From Halobaculum magnesiiphilum (GTDB taxonomy: Archaea; Halobacteriota; Halobacteria; Halobacteriales; Haloferacaceae), in contig NZ_CP081958.1 of NCBI RefSeq assembly GCF_019823105.1, positions 372,001-436,000 of the forward strand: a DNA stretch of 64,000 nt, in the 5' to 3' direction. The position numbers and the translations under genes are program-made. The notes below the pieces were generated by a model. It had not been told where the DNA came from. It made no database searches and saw only the letters and a list, made by a program, of their open reading frames with translations. Below are positions 56,919-64,000 of the stretch, piece after piece; the stretch's first letter is position 1; each line of letters starts with the position of its first letter.

Positions 56919-58390
56919 GCGCCCGCGACCGACTTTCGTCGGTGTTCAAGGGTCGAGACGAGTTCGACCTCACCGACGGCAGCATCGGGAAGCCGCTGTT
57001 TTACCTCTCGCTGCCCATCGTCGTCACCAACCTCCTCCAGACAGCGTACAACCTCGCGGACACTCTGTGGCTCGGCCGATACAGCACCGAGGCGCTGGCG
57101 GCGATCTCGTTCGCGTTCCCGATGGTGTTCCTCCTGTTCTCGCTGGGGATGGGGATCACCGTCGCGGGCTCGGTGCTCGTGGCCCAACACATCGGTGCGG
57201 GCGAGGAGGCGGAGGCGAAGTACGCCGCCTCGCAGACCGTCTCGTTCGCGGTGATCGTCTCGCTCGTGCTCGGCGGCGTCGGCTACTTCGTCGTCGGCGA
57301 CCTGCTCGGGCTGCTCGGGGCGTCGCCCGACGTGCTCCCGCTCGCGACGGAGTACATGCGGGTCATCTCCTCGGGGCTGGTGTTCATGTTCGGCTTCTTC
57401 GTATTCACCGCGCTCATGCGCGGCTACGGCGACACGATCACGCCGATGCTGGTGATGCTGCTCACGGTGATCGTGAACATCGTCATCGACCCGTTCCTCA
57501 TCTTCGGGTGGTGGATCTTCCCGGAACTCGGCGTCGAAGGCGCCGCCTACGCGACGATCTTCTCGCGGGCGCTCGCGTTCGTCGTCGGCATGGCGATCAT
57601 GCTCCGTGGCACGCGTGGCGTGCAGATCACCCCCCGCGAGATGGTTCCCAACCTCTCGTACGCGAGGAAGATCGTCCGGATCGGCGTTCCCGCCTCGATC
57701 GAGGGGACCGGCCGGTCGCTGTCGGTGAACCTGATGCTCGTCATCGTCGGGCTGTTCCCGACGACCGTCGTCGCCGGGTACGGGATCGGCGTGCGCGTGT
57801 TCTCGGTCATCTTCCTCCCCGCCATCGCCGTCGCTCGCGGCGTGGAGACGATGACGGGGCAGAACATCGGCGCCGACAAGCCCGACCGCGCCGCGACGGC
57901 CGCCGGGATCGCCGCCAAGACGATGTTCGCGATACTCGGCACGCTCGGGATCGTGGTGATCCTCGGCGCCCGTCCCATCGCCGCGGTGTTCACCGACGAT
58001 CCGGCCGTCGTCGCGGTGACCGCCGACTTCCTGCGGTGGGTCGCGCCGACGTTCGGGTTCATCGGCGTGATGCGCGCCTACACCGGGAGCTTCCGGGGCG
58101 CCGGCAAGACGATGACCGCCGCCGCCATCTCGATCCTGATGCTCGGGTTCATCCGCCTCCCGGTGGCGCTGGGGCTCGCGCGCCCGGACATCCTCGGGCT
58201 GCCGCTGCCCGCGTTCGACTCGACGGGGATCTGGATGTCCTTCGCCGTCTCGAACGCCGCCGGCGCCGTCATCGCGTACCTCTGGTACCGTCGCGGCACC
58301 TGGCGCGACGCCGACCCTCGCGGGGAGGTCCCCGTCGGCGACGAGGACGACGAGCCCTCCGACGCCGCCCTCTCGCCGACCGACGACTGA
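56915..58390 (+). CDS. MATE family efflux pump
   Basis: 491 residues with 12 membrane helices. Signatures: LPIVVTNLLQTAYNLADTLWLGRYSTEALAAISFAFPMVFLLFSLGMGI (TM1-2), MRGYGDTITPMLVMLLTVIVNIVIDPFLIFG, and the second-half repeat GVPASIEGTGRSLSVNLMLVIVGLFPTTVVAGYGIGVRVFSVIFLPAIAVARGVETMTGQN. It should export drugs or metabolites in exchange for Na+ or H+. It is translationally coupled to the TetR gene. Confidence 0.92.
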   Translation: MSARDRLSSVFKGRDEFDLTDGSIGKPLFYLSLPIVVTNLLQTAYNLADTLWLGRYSTEALAAISFAFPMVFLLFSLGMGITVAGSVLVAQHIGAGEEAEAKYAASQTVSFAVIVSLVLGGVGYFVVGDLLGLLGASPDVLPLATEYMRVISSGLVFMFGFFVFTALMRGYGDTITPMLVMLLTVIVNIVIDPFLIFGWWIFPELGVEGAAYATIFSRALAFVVGMAIMLRGTRGVQITPREMVPNLSYARKIVRIGVPASIEGTGRSLSVNLMLVIVGLFPTTVVAGYGIGVRVFSVIFLPAIAVARGVETMTGQNIGADKPDRAATAAGIAAKTMFAILGTLGIVVILGARPIAAVFTDDPAVVAVTADFLRWVAPTFGFIGVMRAYTGSFRGAGKTMTAAAISILMLGFIRLPVALGLARPDILGLPLPAFDSTGIWMSFAVSNAAGAVIAYLWYRRGTWRDADPRGEVPVGDEDDEPSDAALSPTDD

Positions 58391-58703
58391 CCGAGCACAA
58401 CTGACGGCGCCTCCGCTCCCGTACGGTCCGTGGGTGTACCTACTCGGCTTCACGCTGTGCTGACAGGCGACGCCGTCGCGATCCGCGGGACGAGGCGTCG
58501 CGCACCCGCGTGCGCCCCGCGGCCGGATTCAGATGATGTCGGGCCTGGTCCCGGTATCGGATATGAACGTTCGCGTCGTCCCCCCGATAGGACACCGACC
58601 CCGTTCCGTACGACGGAGTCGAACCGGAGTCGAACGGACGGCCGGATCCCCGGCTCCGGGAGTCGACGGGCCGTTTTTGTCCGGCCGCGACGACGTTTCG
58701 GAC
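58391..58703. other. Intergenic stretch with nothing recognised
   Basis: GC-rich, without a convincing gene. At its right end the T-rich gtttttgtcc (58671-58680) is a TATA-like element for the next gene. Confidence 0.5.
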
Positions 58704-59006
58704 GTGAGCACCGACCTCGACGACGGAGCCGTCGACGGAGACGATACCGTCCGCGTCTGGCTCGTGGAACGGACCTACGGCGACGACGAGTTGAACCTCG
58801 TTATCCTCGTGTACGCCGACGAGACCGGCGAGCGCTACTTCCGGAAGGAGCGCGCGTTGACGAGCTTCGACGACGAGCGCGAGACGCCCGTCTCGCTGGT
58901 CGTTCCCGCGGACGAGCTCGGAACGACCGACGAGGGCGATCGCGAGCGTTACGCCGCGGAGGCGACGAGAATGGCCGCCGCTCACGACCCGGACGATCAC
59001 GTCTGA
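58704..59006 (+). CDS. Small haloarchaeal hypothetical protein
   Basis: 100 residues from GTG 58704: DDTVRVWLVERTYGDDELNLVILVYADETGERYFRKERALTSFDDERETPVSLVVPADELG. It is small, acidic and soluble. The start is decided by the T-rich gtttttgtcc 24-33 bases upstream; the open frame begins earlier, but the additional part is low-complexity. Family not recognised. Confidence 0.65.
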   Translation: MSTDLDDGAVDGDDTVRVWLVERTYGDDELNLVILVYADETGERYFRKERALTSFDDERETPVSLVVPADELGTTDEGDRERYAAEATRMAAAHDPDDHV

Positions 59007-59086
59007 GTGCCGGCCGACCCGTCGGGCGGGAGGCGACCGCCCAGAGCCCGACGGACTCTTGCGCGCTCGCCGAGTATCCGTGTGCA

Positions 59087-59464
59087 ATGAGCGACGACGG
59101 GCCCGACGCGACGGCGGTCGACGTTGATAACGCGTCAGACTGCGAGAACGCGTCAGACGGCGAGGAGGGTTCCGACGACGAGGGGAGGTCCGACGGCGAC
59201 ACGTTCGGCGTCGGCATCCACGTGACGAGCGAGGAGTTTCAGTTCGTCGTCCACGTCCCGTCGGCGATCGACTCGGGGTGGAACGATCCCGACGAGTTCC
59301 AGCGACTGATCGAGCAGGTGACGTGGGAGACGCTCGACCAGCAGGAGACGCTGCGGGCGGTCGCGCGGACGACCGACGAGGGGGAGACGGCGACGCTCGG
59401 CACGGTGACGATGCGACCCGACGGCGACGTGGTCGATCGCTCGCTCGCAGTACCGGGGGAATAA
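59087..59464 (+). CDS. Acidic haloarchaeal hypothetical protein
   Basis: 125 residues. An Asp/Glu/Ser-rich first third (MSDDGPDATAVDVDNASDCENASDGEEGSDDEG) with a short repeat coded by gcgtcagactgcgagaac / gcgtcagacggcgagga, then a compact domain (FGVGIHVTSEEFQFVVHVPSAIDSGWNDPDEFQRLIEQVTWETLDQQETLRAVART). No motif recognised. Confidence 0.65.
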   Translation: MSDDGPDATAVDVDNASDCENASDGEEGSDDEGRSDGDTFGVGIHVTSEEFQFVVHVPSAIDSGWNDPDEFQRLIEQVTWETLDQQETLRAVARTTDEGETATLGTVTMRPDGDVVDRSLAVPGE

Positions 59465-59508
59465 TCGCCTGATTGCGGTGCAGCCCGCCGAGGGCGTCGA
59501 GCGTGCTC

Positions 59509-60402
59509 TCAGCCGTCGTCCAGCGCGTCCAGCGACGAGCCGATCGCGTCGACGCGGGCGGGGTCATAGCGGGTGAGGTCGTAGCGGTTCGCCGCGACGG
59601 TGTCGCCCCAGACGTCGAGCGCGCCGAGGGTGACGAGCCCCTGTAGCGCCGCGCCCAGCGTTCGGGGCGTCGTCTCCGGGTCGGGAATGCTCGCGTGGAT
59701 CTGTTTCGACTGCGGATAGCTCATCTCCACCGCGGTCAGCCCGCGGCGCGCCTCGCGCCAGTGCTGCCGGAGGTATCCGAAGTTGGTCGGGTCGCTGCGA
59801 CGGAGGTGGGAGATCAGTCGCTCGGTGATCGCCCGCTCCGCGTCGTCGGCTGCGGCCGGGAGCCGCCGCGAGAGCGCCGAGAGGGCGGCATCGGATCCGC
59901 CGTCGGCGTCGACAGCGCTGTCGGGGGCGGCCGCGGTCGTATGGAACTGCACGCCGGCGGACGCGGCCACGTCGACGAGCTCCGAGACGGTCGCGTCGAC
60001 ATCCGCGCCCTCTGGAACGAGCGCGCCGAGATCGTCGACGACGACCGTTCCGCCGGCGTCCAGCTCGTCGTCGAGGTCGGCCAACGCGGTGTGGAGGTAT
60101 TCGACCGGATCGGGAAGCGGGGCCTCGACGGTGTCGACGACGACCCCGCCGCCGATCGGCCGACCGGCGGACGCCGGCGAGGTGGCGACCGCGTCGCCGC
60201 GGACCGTCTCGTCGACGCCGACGAGGTACGAACGAGAGGGCGAGGACGGCCCCGCCGCCTCGACGGCGTGGTGCCACTCGTCGACCGACCGGTCGGCGAG
60301 CAAGGCGAGATGAACCCCGCCGGCGGCGGCGGCCGCCCTCGCGAGCGACGCCCCGTCGGCGTGGATCGCGCCGACCGATCGCTCGAGTACCTCCCCGGAC
60401 AT
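59509..60402 (-). CDS. KaiC/DUF7504-like RecA-fold protein with C-terminal winged helix
   Basis: 297 residues. VHLALLADRSVDEWHHAVEAAGPSSPSRSYLVGVDETVRGD and GGTVVVDDLGALVPEG resemble the RecA-fold core (the latter a Walker-B-like strand), but no Walker A (GxxxxGK) is seen. The C-terminal part (about 190-280: ERLISHLRRSDPTNFGYLRQHWREARRGLTAVEMSYPQSKQIHASIPDPETTPRTLGAALQGLVTLGALDVWGD) looks like a winged helix. A TATA-like aaatttatg (about 60431-60439) lies about 30 bases before the start. It resembles the DUF7504 protein at 49043. Confidence 0.6.
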   Translation of the reverse strand: MSGEVLERSVGAIHADGASLARAAAAAGGVHLALLADRSVDEWHHAVEAAGPSSPSRSYLVGVDETVRGDAVATSPASAGRPIGGGVVVDTVEAPLPDPVEYLHTALADLDDELDAGGTVVVDDLGALVPEGADVDATVSELVDVAASAGVQFHTTAAAPDSAVDADGGSDAALSALSRRLPAAADDAERAITERLISHLRRSDPTNFGYLRQHWREARRGLTAVEMSYPQSKQIHASIPDPETTPRTLGAALQGLVTLGALDVWGDTVAANRYDLTRYDPARVDAIGSSLDALDDG

Positions 60403-60498
60403 AACAGTATCAACGGCACACGCACCAGACATAAATTTACTGGGACAGATATCGGAAGTGATGTCGCACACCGTCGAACTCGTCCACGTACACGGGCA

Positions 60499-61047
60499 AT
60501 GAGCGAGGAGCATACCGCGGGCGAACGCGACCCGAACCGGCCGTTCGAGGCCGTGCAGAACGCCGCCGTCGAGCACGCGCTGACGGCCGGCGAGTCGCGT
60601 GACGCGCTGGCGCTCGTCGGCGCGCTCGAACCGGTCCGGGGGCGACGCTCCGACCGCGATTCGGGACTCGGTCGGCTTGGGGACGCCTCCGACCGCGATC
60701 GCGAACCCAAATCGGCGTCGCGAACCCGGACTGGCACGTCCTCGGACGCGCCGTCGATGACGCTTTCGGTGGTGCTGGGCGCGTGGAACGGGCTCCGTTC
60801 CGGACCGGAGAACGAACTCCCGGCCGCATCGCCGTCCGCGGCGGCGACCGAGCCACGTCCGTTCAACGCAGACGATGCCGGCGGTCCGCCGGCGGTAGTC
60901 GGCGCCGCCGTCGCCTGCGAGCGGTTCGACCTGTCGCCCTCGGACGCCGCGTCGCTCGCCGAATGCGGGACGGCATCGGTCCGGCGGCTGGTCGCCGAGC
61001 GCGGCGGATCGGACGGGGCGGTGAACGACCCCCCGAGCGAGCGGTGA
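60499..61047 (+). CDS. Haloarchaeal hypothetical protein
   Basis: 182 residues: RPFEAVQNAAVEHALTAGESRDALALVGALEPV..., then a low-complexity Arg/Asp/Ser region, and APSMTLSVVLGAWNGLRSGPENEL and VVGAAVACERFDLSPSDAASLAECGTASVRRLVAERG at the end, the latter helix-loop-helix-like. Divergent from the KaiC-like gene and 77 bases upstream of tbp. Function unknown. Confidence 0.6.
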   Translation: MSEEHTAGERDPNRPFEAVQNAAVEHALTAGESRDALALVGALEPVRGRRSDRDSGLGRLGDASDRDREPKSASRTRTGTSSDAPSMTLSVVLGAWNGLRSGPENELPAASPSAAATEPRPFNADDAGGPPAVVGAAVACERFDLSPSDAASLAECGTASVRRLVAERGGSDGAVNDPPSER

Positions 61048-61077
61048 CCGGGGGGCGGCGACCGCGGAGACACCCGG

Positions 61078-61103
61078 CTTTATAACCCCGCGGTTTATAA
61101 AAG
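61078..61103 (+). promoter_or_regulatory. Two TATA boxes in front of tbp
   Basis: ctttataacc (61077-61086) and gtttataaaag (61093-61103) are 16 bases apart. The second lies 22-32 bases before the ATG (leaderless position), the first 39-48. Confidence 0.65.
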
Positions 61104-61124
61104 AACGCAGAGGAACGACGACGC

Positions 61125-61685
61125 ATGACGGACCCGGCAGAATCCATCGAGATTCAGAACGTTGTAGCATCGACGGGGATCGGGCAGGAGCTCGACCTCG
61201 AAGCCCTGGCCGAGGACCTCCCGGGCGCGGACTTCAACCCGGACAACTTCCCCGGGCTGGTGTACCGAACGCAGGAGCCGAAGGCGGCCGCCCTCATCTT
61301 CCGCTCCGGGAAGATCGTCTGCACGGGCGCCAAGAGCATCGACGACGTGCACGAGGCCCTCGGGATCATCTTCGAGAAGCTCCGCGGGCTGAAGATCCCG
61401 GTCGAGGACGACCCGGACATCACCGTCCAGAACATCGTCTCCTCGGCCGACCTGGGCCACCAGCTCAACCTCAACGCCCTCGCGATCGGGCTCGGGCTGG
61501 AGGACGTGGAGTACGAGCCCGAGCAGTTCCCCGGCCTCGTCTACCGGATGGACGAGCCGGACGTGGTGATCCTCCTGTTCGGCTCGGGGAAGATCGTCAT
61601 CACGGGCGGCAAACGCACCGACGACGCCGAGGAGGCGGTCGAGGAGATCGTCGACCGCATCGAGGCGCTCGGCCTCCTCGGGTAG
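61125..61685 (+). CDS. tbp: TATA-box-binding protein
   Basis: 186 residues in two direct repeats of the saddle fold: IEIQNVVASTGIGQELDLEALAEDLPGADFNPDNFPGLVYR with ALIFRSGKIVCTGAKSIDDV, and ITVQNIVSSADLGHQLNLNALAIGLGLEDVEYEPEQFPGLVYR with VILLFGSGKIVITGGKRTDDA. It binds TATA boxes and recruits TFB. The double TATA promoter suggests that its own gene could be autoregulated. Confidence 0.97.
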   Translation: MTDPAESIEIQNVVASTGIGQELDLEALAEDLPGADFNPDNFPGLVYRTQEPKAAALIFRSGKIVCTGAKSIDDVHEALGIIFEKLRGLKIPVEDDPDITVQNIVSSADLGHQLNLNALAIGLGLEDVEYEPEQFPGLVYRMDEPDVVILLFGSGKIVITGGKRTDDAEEAVEEIVDRIEALGLLG

Positions 61686-61838
61686 GCCCCTCACCCTCTC
61701 CGGGTAGGCCCTCCCTCCCACGGTTCCCCGCGGCCACGGTAGCGACCGCCTACCGTTCGGTCCGCGACCCGATCGCCGTCCGAACGCCGTGTTGTCGGGG
61801 AAATAAGTATATACTCGGAGGGCACATGCCCCGACATA

Positions 61839-62471
61839 GTGGCTTCCCGACAGGGCGCCGCCGACGCTCCAACGGCGTCGGCGCACACCGGTCGCGGCGG
61901 CTCGTCCACGAACACCCGGGCACGCACCCGCTCGCCCGACACACCCGAACGGGCGCGTGACGTTTCCGCGCCGCCCGAACGCGACCCCGGACGGTACGCG
62001 CAGACGGACCACTTCCGACGCCGCCTGCGCCAGCAGGGTCGGTACATCACCCTCCCAGTGGCAGGTGAGGCTATCAGGAACGGCCAGCTCCGGTGGAACA
62101 CCTCCGACGGCTGGCGGTTCGCGCTCGTGCGCGACGGCGTTCGCTACGTGATCGTCGTCGGCGACACGGAGACCCCCTCGCCGGTGCTGGTCACCGGCTG
62201 GACGGAGATCGCCGACTGGGACGCGGCGACGGCGTCCGACCGCTGGGACGAGGCCGACATCAACACGATCCAGCTGCGCGCGGACCTCTCGGAACACAAG
62301 GAGCGGCAGATCCCCGGGCGGATCCGGCCGCGCGTCGTCACCCGTCCGTTCACGGTCGGCGGCCACCGCGTCCGCACCGGCGCCGGCGACGGGCACGTCG
62401 ACTGCGTCGACTGCGGCGCGCGGTTCCGCTCGAAGCGCGAGCTGTGCGAGCTTCCCTGCGGCGCGCGCTGA
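61839..62471 (+). CDS. Hypothetical protein with C-terminal zinc knuckle
   Basis: 210 residues, GTG start; TATA-like gtatatac (61807-61814) lies about 27 bases upstream and supports it. The N-terminal about 50 residues are Ala/Thr/Arg-rich and disordered. The middle (QTDHFRRRLRQQGRYITLPVAGEAIRNGQLRWNTSDGWRFALVRDGVRYVIVVGD) is compact, and the end has DCVDCGARFRSKRELCELPCG, probably a zinc site. Family not recognised. Confidence 0.65.
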   Translation: MASRQGAADAPTASAHTGRGGSSTNTRARTRSPDTPERARDVSAPPERDPGRYAQTDHFRRRLRQQGRYITLPVAGEAIRNGQLRWNTSDGWRFALVRDGVRYVIVVGDTETPSPVLVTGWTEIADWDAATASDRWDEADINTIQLRADLSEHKERQIPGRIRPRVVTRPFTVGGHRVRTGAGDGHVDCVDCGARFRSKRELCELPCGAR

Positions 62472-62555
62472 CCGCGGGGGACACCGCTTCTCGGCGTCCG
62501 CCGGAGCCGGCCGCCGAGCGCGGTTCCTTTACGCGCCGGCGACGTACCGCGAGCA

Positions 62556-64000
62556 ATGACTGACGACGGCGACGAGCCGCCCGTGGGCGGTGGCGTCGAC
62601 GAGGACGGCGACGGCGTCAACGTGAACGACGACGACGGCGTCGGCACGGACGACGACATCGTCAACGAGGGCGTCGCCGACGAGACCCCCGCCGACCTCA
62701 CGATCGACGGCTTCTACGACGCCGTCGAGGCGGCGGGACGCCCGGTGCTCACCGCCTCGGGGGTCGCACGCGAGACCGACCGCACGCAGGCGGCGGCGCG
62801 CGACCACCTCGACGCGCTCGCCGCGGAGGGGTCCGTCGAGCGCGTCGACGTGGAGGCGGACCCGGTGGTGTACTACCCGAGCAGCTGGGGCGACCTCGCC
62901 GAGCGCGAGCGGGTGGTGATGTTCCCGACGCGCCGGCAGATCGTGGTGGACCAGCCGACGCAGTACACCCGCGCGATGCTCGCGGACTTCGCCCACCTCG
63001 TCGACTCGACCGGGACCGAACCCGGCACCCGCGGCTACCTCTATGAGATCCGCCAGGAGGACATCTGGGCGGCGCCGTTCGAGGAGTTCGCCGAGTTGCT
63101 CGCGCGGATGCGGTCGGTGCTGCCGCGGCGCTCGCCGCATCTGGAGGAATGGGCGGAAAACCAGTGGAAGCGCGCGCGGCAGTTCCGCCTTCGCACCCAC
63201 GAGGACGGCTACGTGATCCTCGAGGCCGACCGCGAGGAGCTGATGGGCAACGTCGCCCGCCAGAAGCTCGACGGGTCGGCGCTGCAGGCGGAGCTTTCGG
63301 ACACCGAGTCGTGGGTGAACGACGAAGAGATCGGCCACGTGAAGCGCGTCCTCTACGAGGCGGGCTACCCCGTCATCGACGAGCGCGACCTCGAATCGGG
63401 CGACCCCCTCGACGTGACGCTGGAGGCGGACCTCCGCGCGTACCAGACGGACTGGGTCGACCGCTTCACCGAGCAGCGCGCGGGCGTGTTCGTCGCGCCG
63501 CCGGGGTCGGGCAAGACCGTCGCCGCGTTGGGCGCCCTGGAGGCGGTCGGCGGCGAGACGCTGATCCTCGTCCCCTCCCGGGAACTCGCCGGACAGTGGC
63601 GTTCCGAGATCCTCGCCCACACCGACCTCGAGGACGCCGATATCGGCGAGTACCACGGCGGCGAAAAGGAGATCGCGCCGGTGACGATCGCCACCTATCA
63701 GACCGCCGGGATGGACCGGCACCGCTCGCTGTTCGACTCCCGCGAGTGGGGGCTGATCGTCTACGACGAGTGCCACCACATCCCCAGCCCGGTGTTCAAA
63801 CGCTCCGCCGACCTCCAGAGCAAACATCGCCTCGGCCTGTCCGCGACCCCGATACGGGAGGACGACAACGAGGAGGAGATATTCACGCTCATCGGGCCGC
63901 CCATCGGCACCGACTGGGGCGCGCTGTTCGACGCCGGGTTCGTTCAAGAGCCGGAAGTCGAGATCCGGTACGTCCCGTGGCGCGACGACGAGGCCGAAAA
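62556..64000 (+). CDS. XPB/Rad25-like DEAD/DEAH-box DNA helicase (3' end outside window)
   Basis: Open from ATG 62556 to the window end, so 481 residues are visible. The acidic N-terminus (to about 45) is followed by a winged-helix-like part (FYDAVEAAGRPVLTASGVARETDRTQAAARDHLDAL) and then the XPB core: LRAYQTDWVDRF (Q-motif-like), Walker A APPGSGKTVAAL, motif Ia LILVPSRELAGQWRSEI, TIATYQTA, DECHHIPSPVFKRSADL (DECH instead of DEVH), and GLSATPIRED. Archaeal XPB helicases work in DNA repair with Bax1 nuclease. The TATA-like ttcctttacgcg lies about 25-32 bases before the ATG. Motifs IV-VI are outside the window. Confidence 0.9.
   Translation, partial: MTDDGDEPPVGGGVDEDGDGVNVNDDDGVGTDDDIVNEGVADETPADLTIDGFYDAVEAAGRPVLTASGVARETDRTQAAARDHLDALAAEGSVERVDVEADPVVYYPSSWGDLAERERVVMFPTRRQIVVDQPTQYTRAMLADFAHLVDSTGTEPGTRGYLYEIRQEDIWAAPFEEFAELLARMRSVLPRRSPHLEEWAENQWKRARQFRLRTHEDGYVILEADREELMGNVARQKLDGSALQAELSDTESWVNDEEIGHVKRVLYEAGYPVIDERDLESGDPLDVTLEADLRAYQTDWVDRFTEQRAGVFVAPPGSGKTVAALGALEAVGGETLILVPSRELAGQWRSEILAHTDLEDADIGEYHGGEKEIAPVTIATYQTAGMDRHRSLFDSREWGLIVYDECHHIPSPVFKRSADLQSKHRLGLSATPIREDDNEEEIFTLIGPPIGTDWGALFDAGFVQEPEVEIRYVPWRDDEAE

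Overview
The window looks like chromosome of a halophilic archaeon (class Halobacteria, probably the Halorubrum/Haloferax/Halobaculum side). The grounds are very high GC, acidic proteins with Asp/Glu-rich tails, a TFB gene and a TBP gene, aIF2-beta, Pelota and Orc1/Cdc6 genes, an archaeal 16S-23S-5S operon, a Tat-exported lipoprotein, and many families known mainly from haloarchaea (UPF0058, DUF555, DUF4013, DUF5785, DUF7563, DUF7504-like). Many genes carry a TATA-like element 25-35 bases before the start codon, as expected for leaderless mRNAs, and I used this to choose several starts. The genus is a guess.

Layout. 1-10.4 kb: the end of an Elp3 gene, an MscS channel, a ZIP transporter, an M20 amidohydrolase, a bacterial-type threonyl-tRNA synthetase, a zinc-ribbon microprotein, a cold-shock protein, and a thiolase coupled to an HMG-CoA-synthase-like/DUF35 fusion that lacks the catalytic Cys. 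10.6-16.1 kb: TFB, aIF2-beta, small conserved proteins, and a thiamine pair (Thi4 plus ThiD-ThiN) behind a palindromic promoter. 16.1-23.2 kb: an Ogg-type glycosylase, an APC permease, a second MscS, an ornithine-cyclodeaminase-like enzyme and an MFS carrier. 23.2-28.5 kb: a one-strand cluster of RqcH/NFACT, two DUF4013 membrane proteins, Pelota and a GNAT enzyme, which suggests ribosome rescue and quality control. 28.6-29.0 kb: a noncoding element of four evenly spaced perfect hairpins inside a 14-bp inverted repeat. 29.0-36.9 kb: an MFS carrier, small proteins, uridine kinase, a solitary LivK-like lipoprotein, an amidohydrolase, an amidase and tRNA-Glu.

36.8-42.7 kb: the rRNA operon, read leftward, with long processing stems around 16S and 23S. 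The 16S-23S spacer shows no intact tRNA-Ala. 42.8-46.9 kb: an HTTM protein, then Orc1/Cdc6 and a 1.1-kb gene-free region that I read as a replication origin. It has at least eight copies or partial copies of an about 19-bp origin-recognition-box-like repeat (consensus CACCGGATTTCGAGTGCTT), one more beyond the orc1 3' end, decamer repeats phased at about one helical turn upstream of orc1, and AT-rich patches between oppositely oriented boxes. The rRNA operon is transcribed away from this origin.

46.9-51.8 kb: a transmembrane protein with ten calcium-binding-type repeats outside and a winged helix inside, a DUF7504-like protein, a metallo-beta-lactamase-fold hydrolase and an ArsR-like regulator, with decamer and 22-bp tandem repeats in the promoters. 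51.9-54.1 kb: a biotin ECF transporter (bioY-bioM-bioN) behind a BirA-box-like inverted repeat. 54.2-64 kb: a PurD-like ATP-grasp enzyme, a TetR-MATE pair with its own palindrome, haloarchaeal small proteins, a second DUF7504/KaiC-like protein, TBP with two TATA boxes, and the start of an XPB-like helicase cut by the window end.
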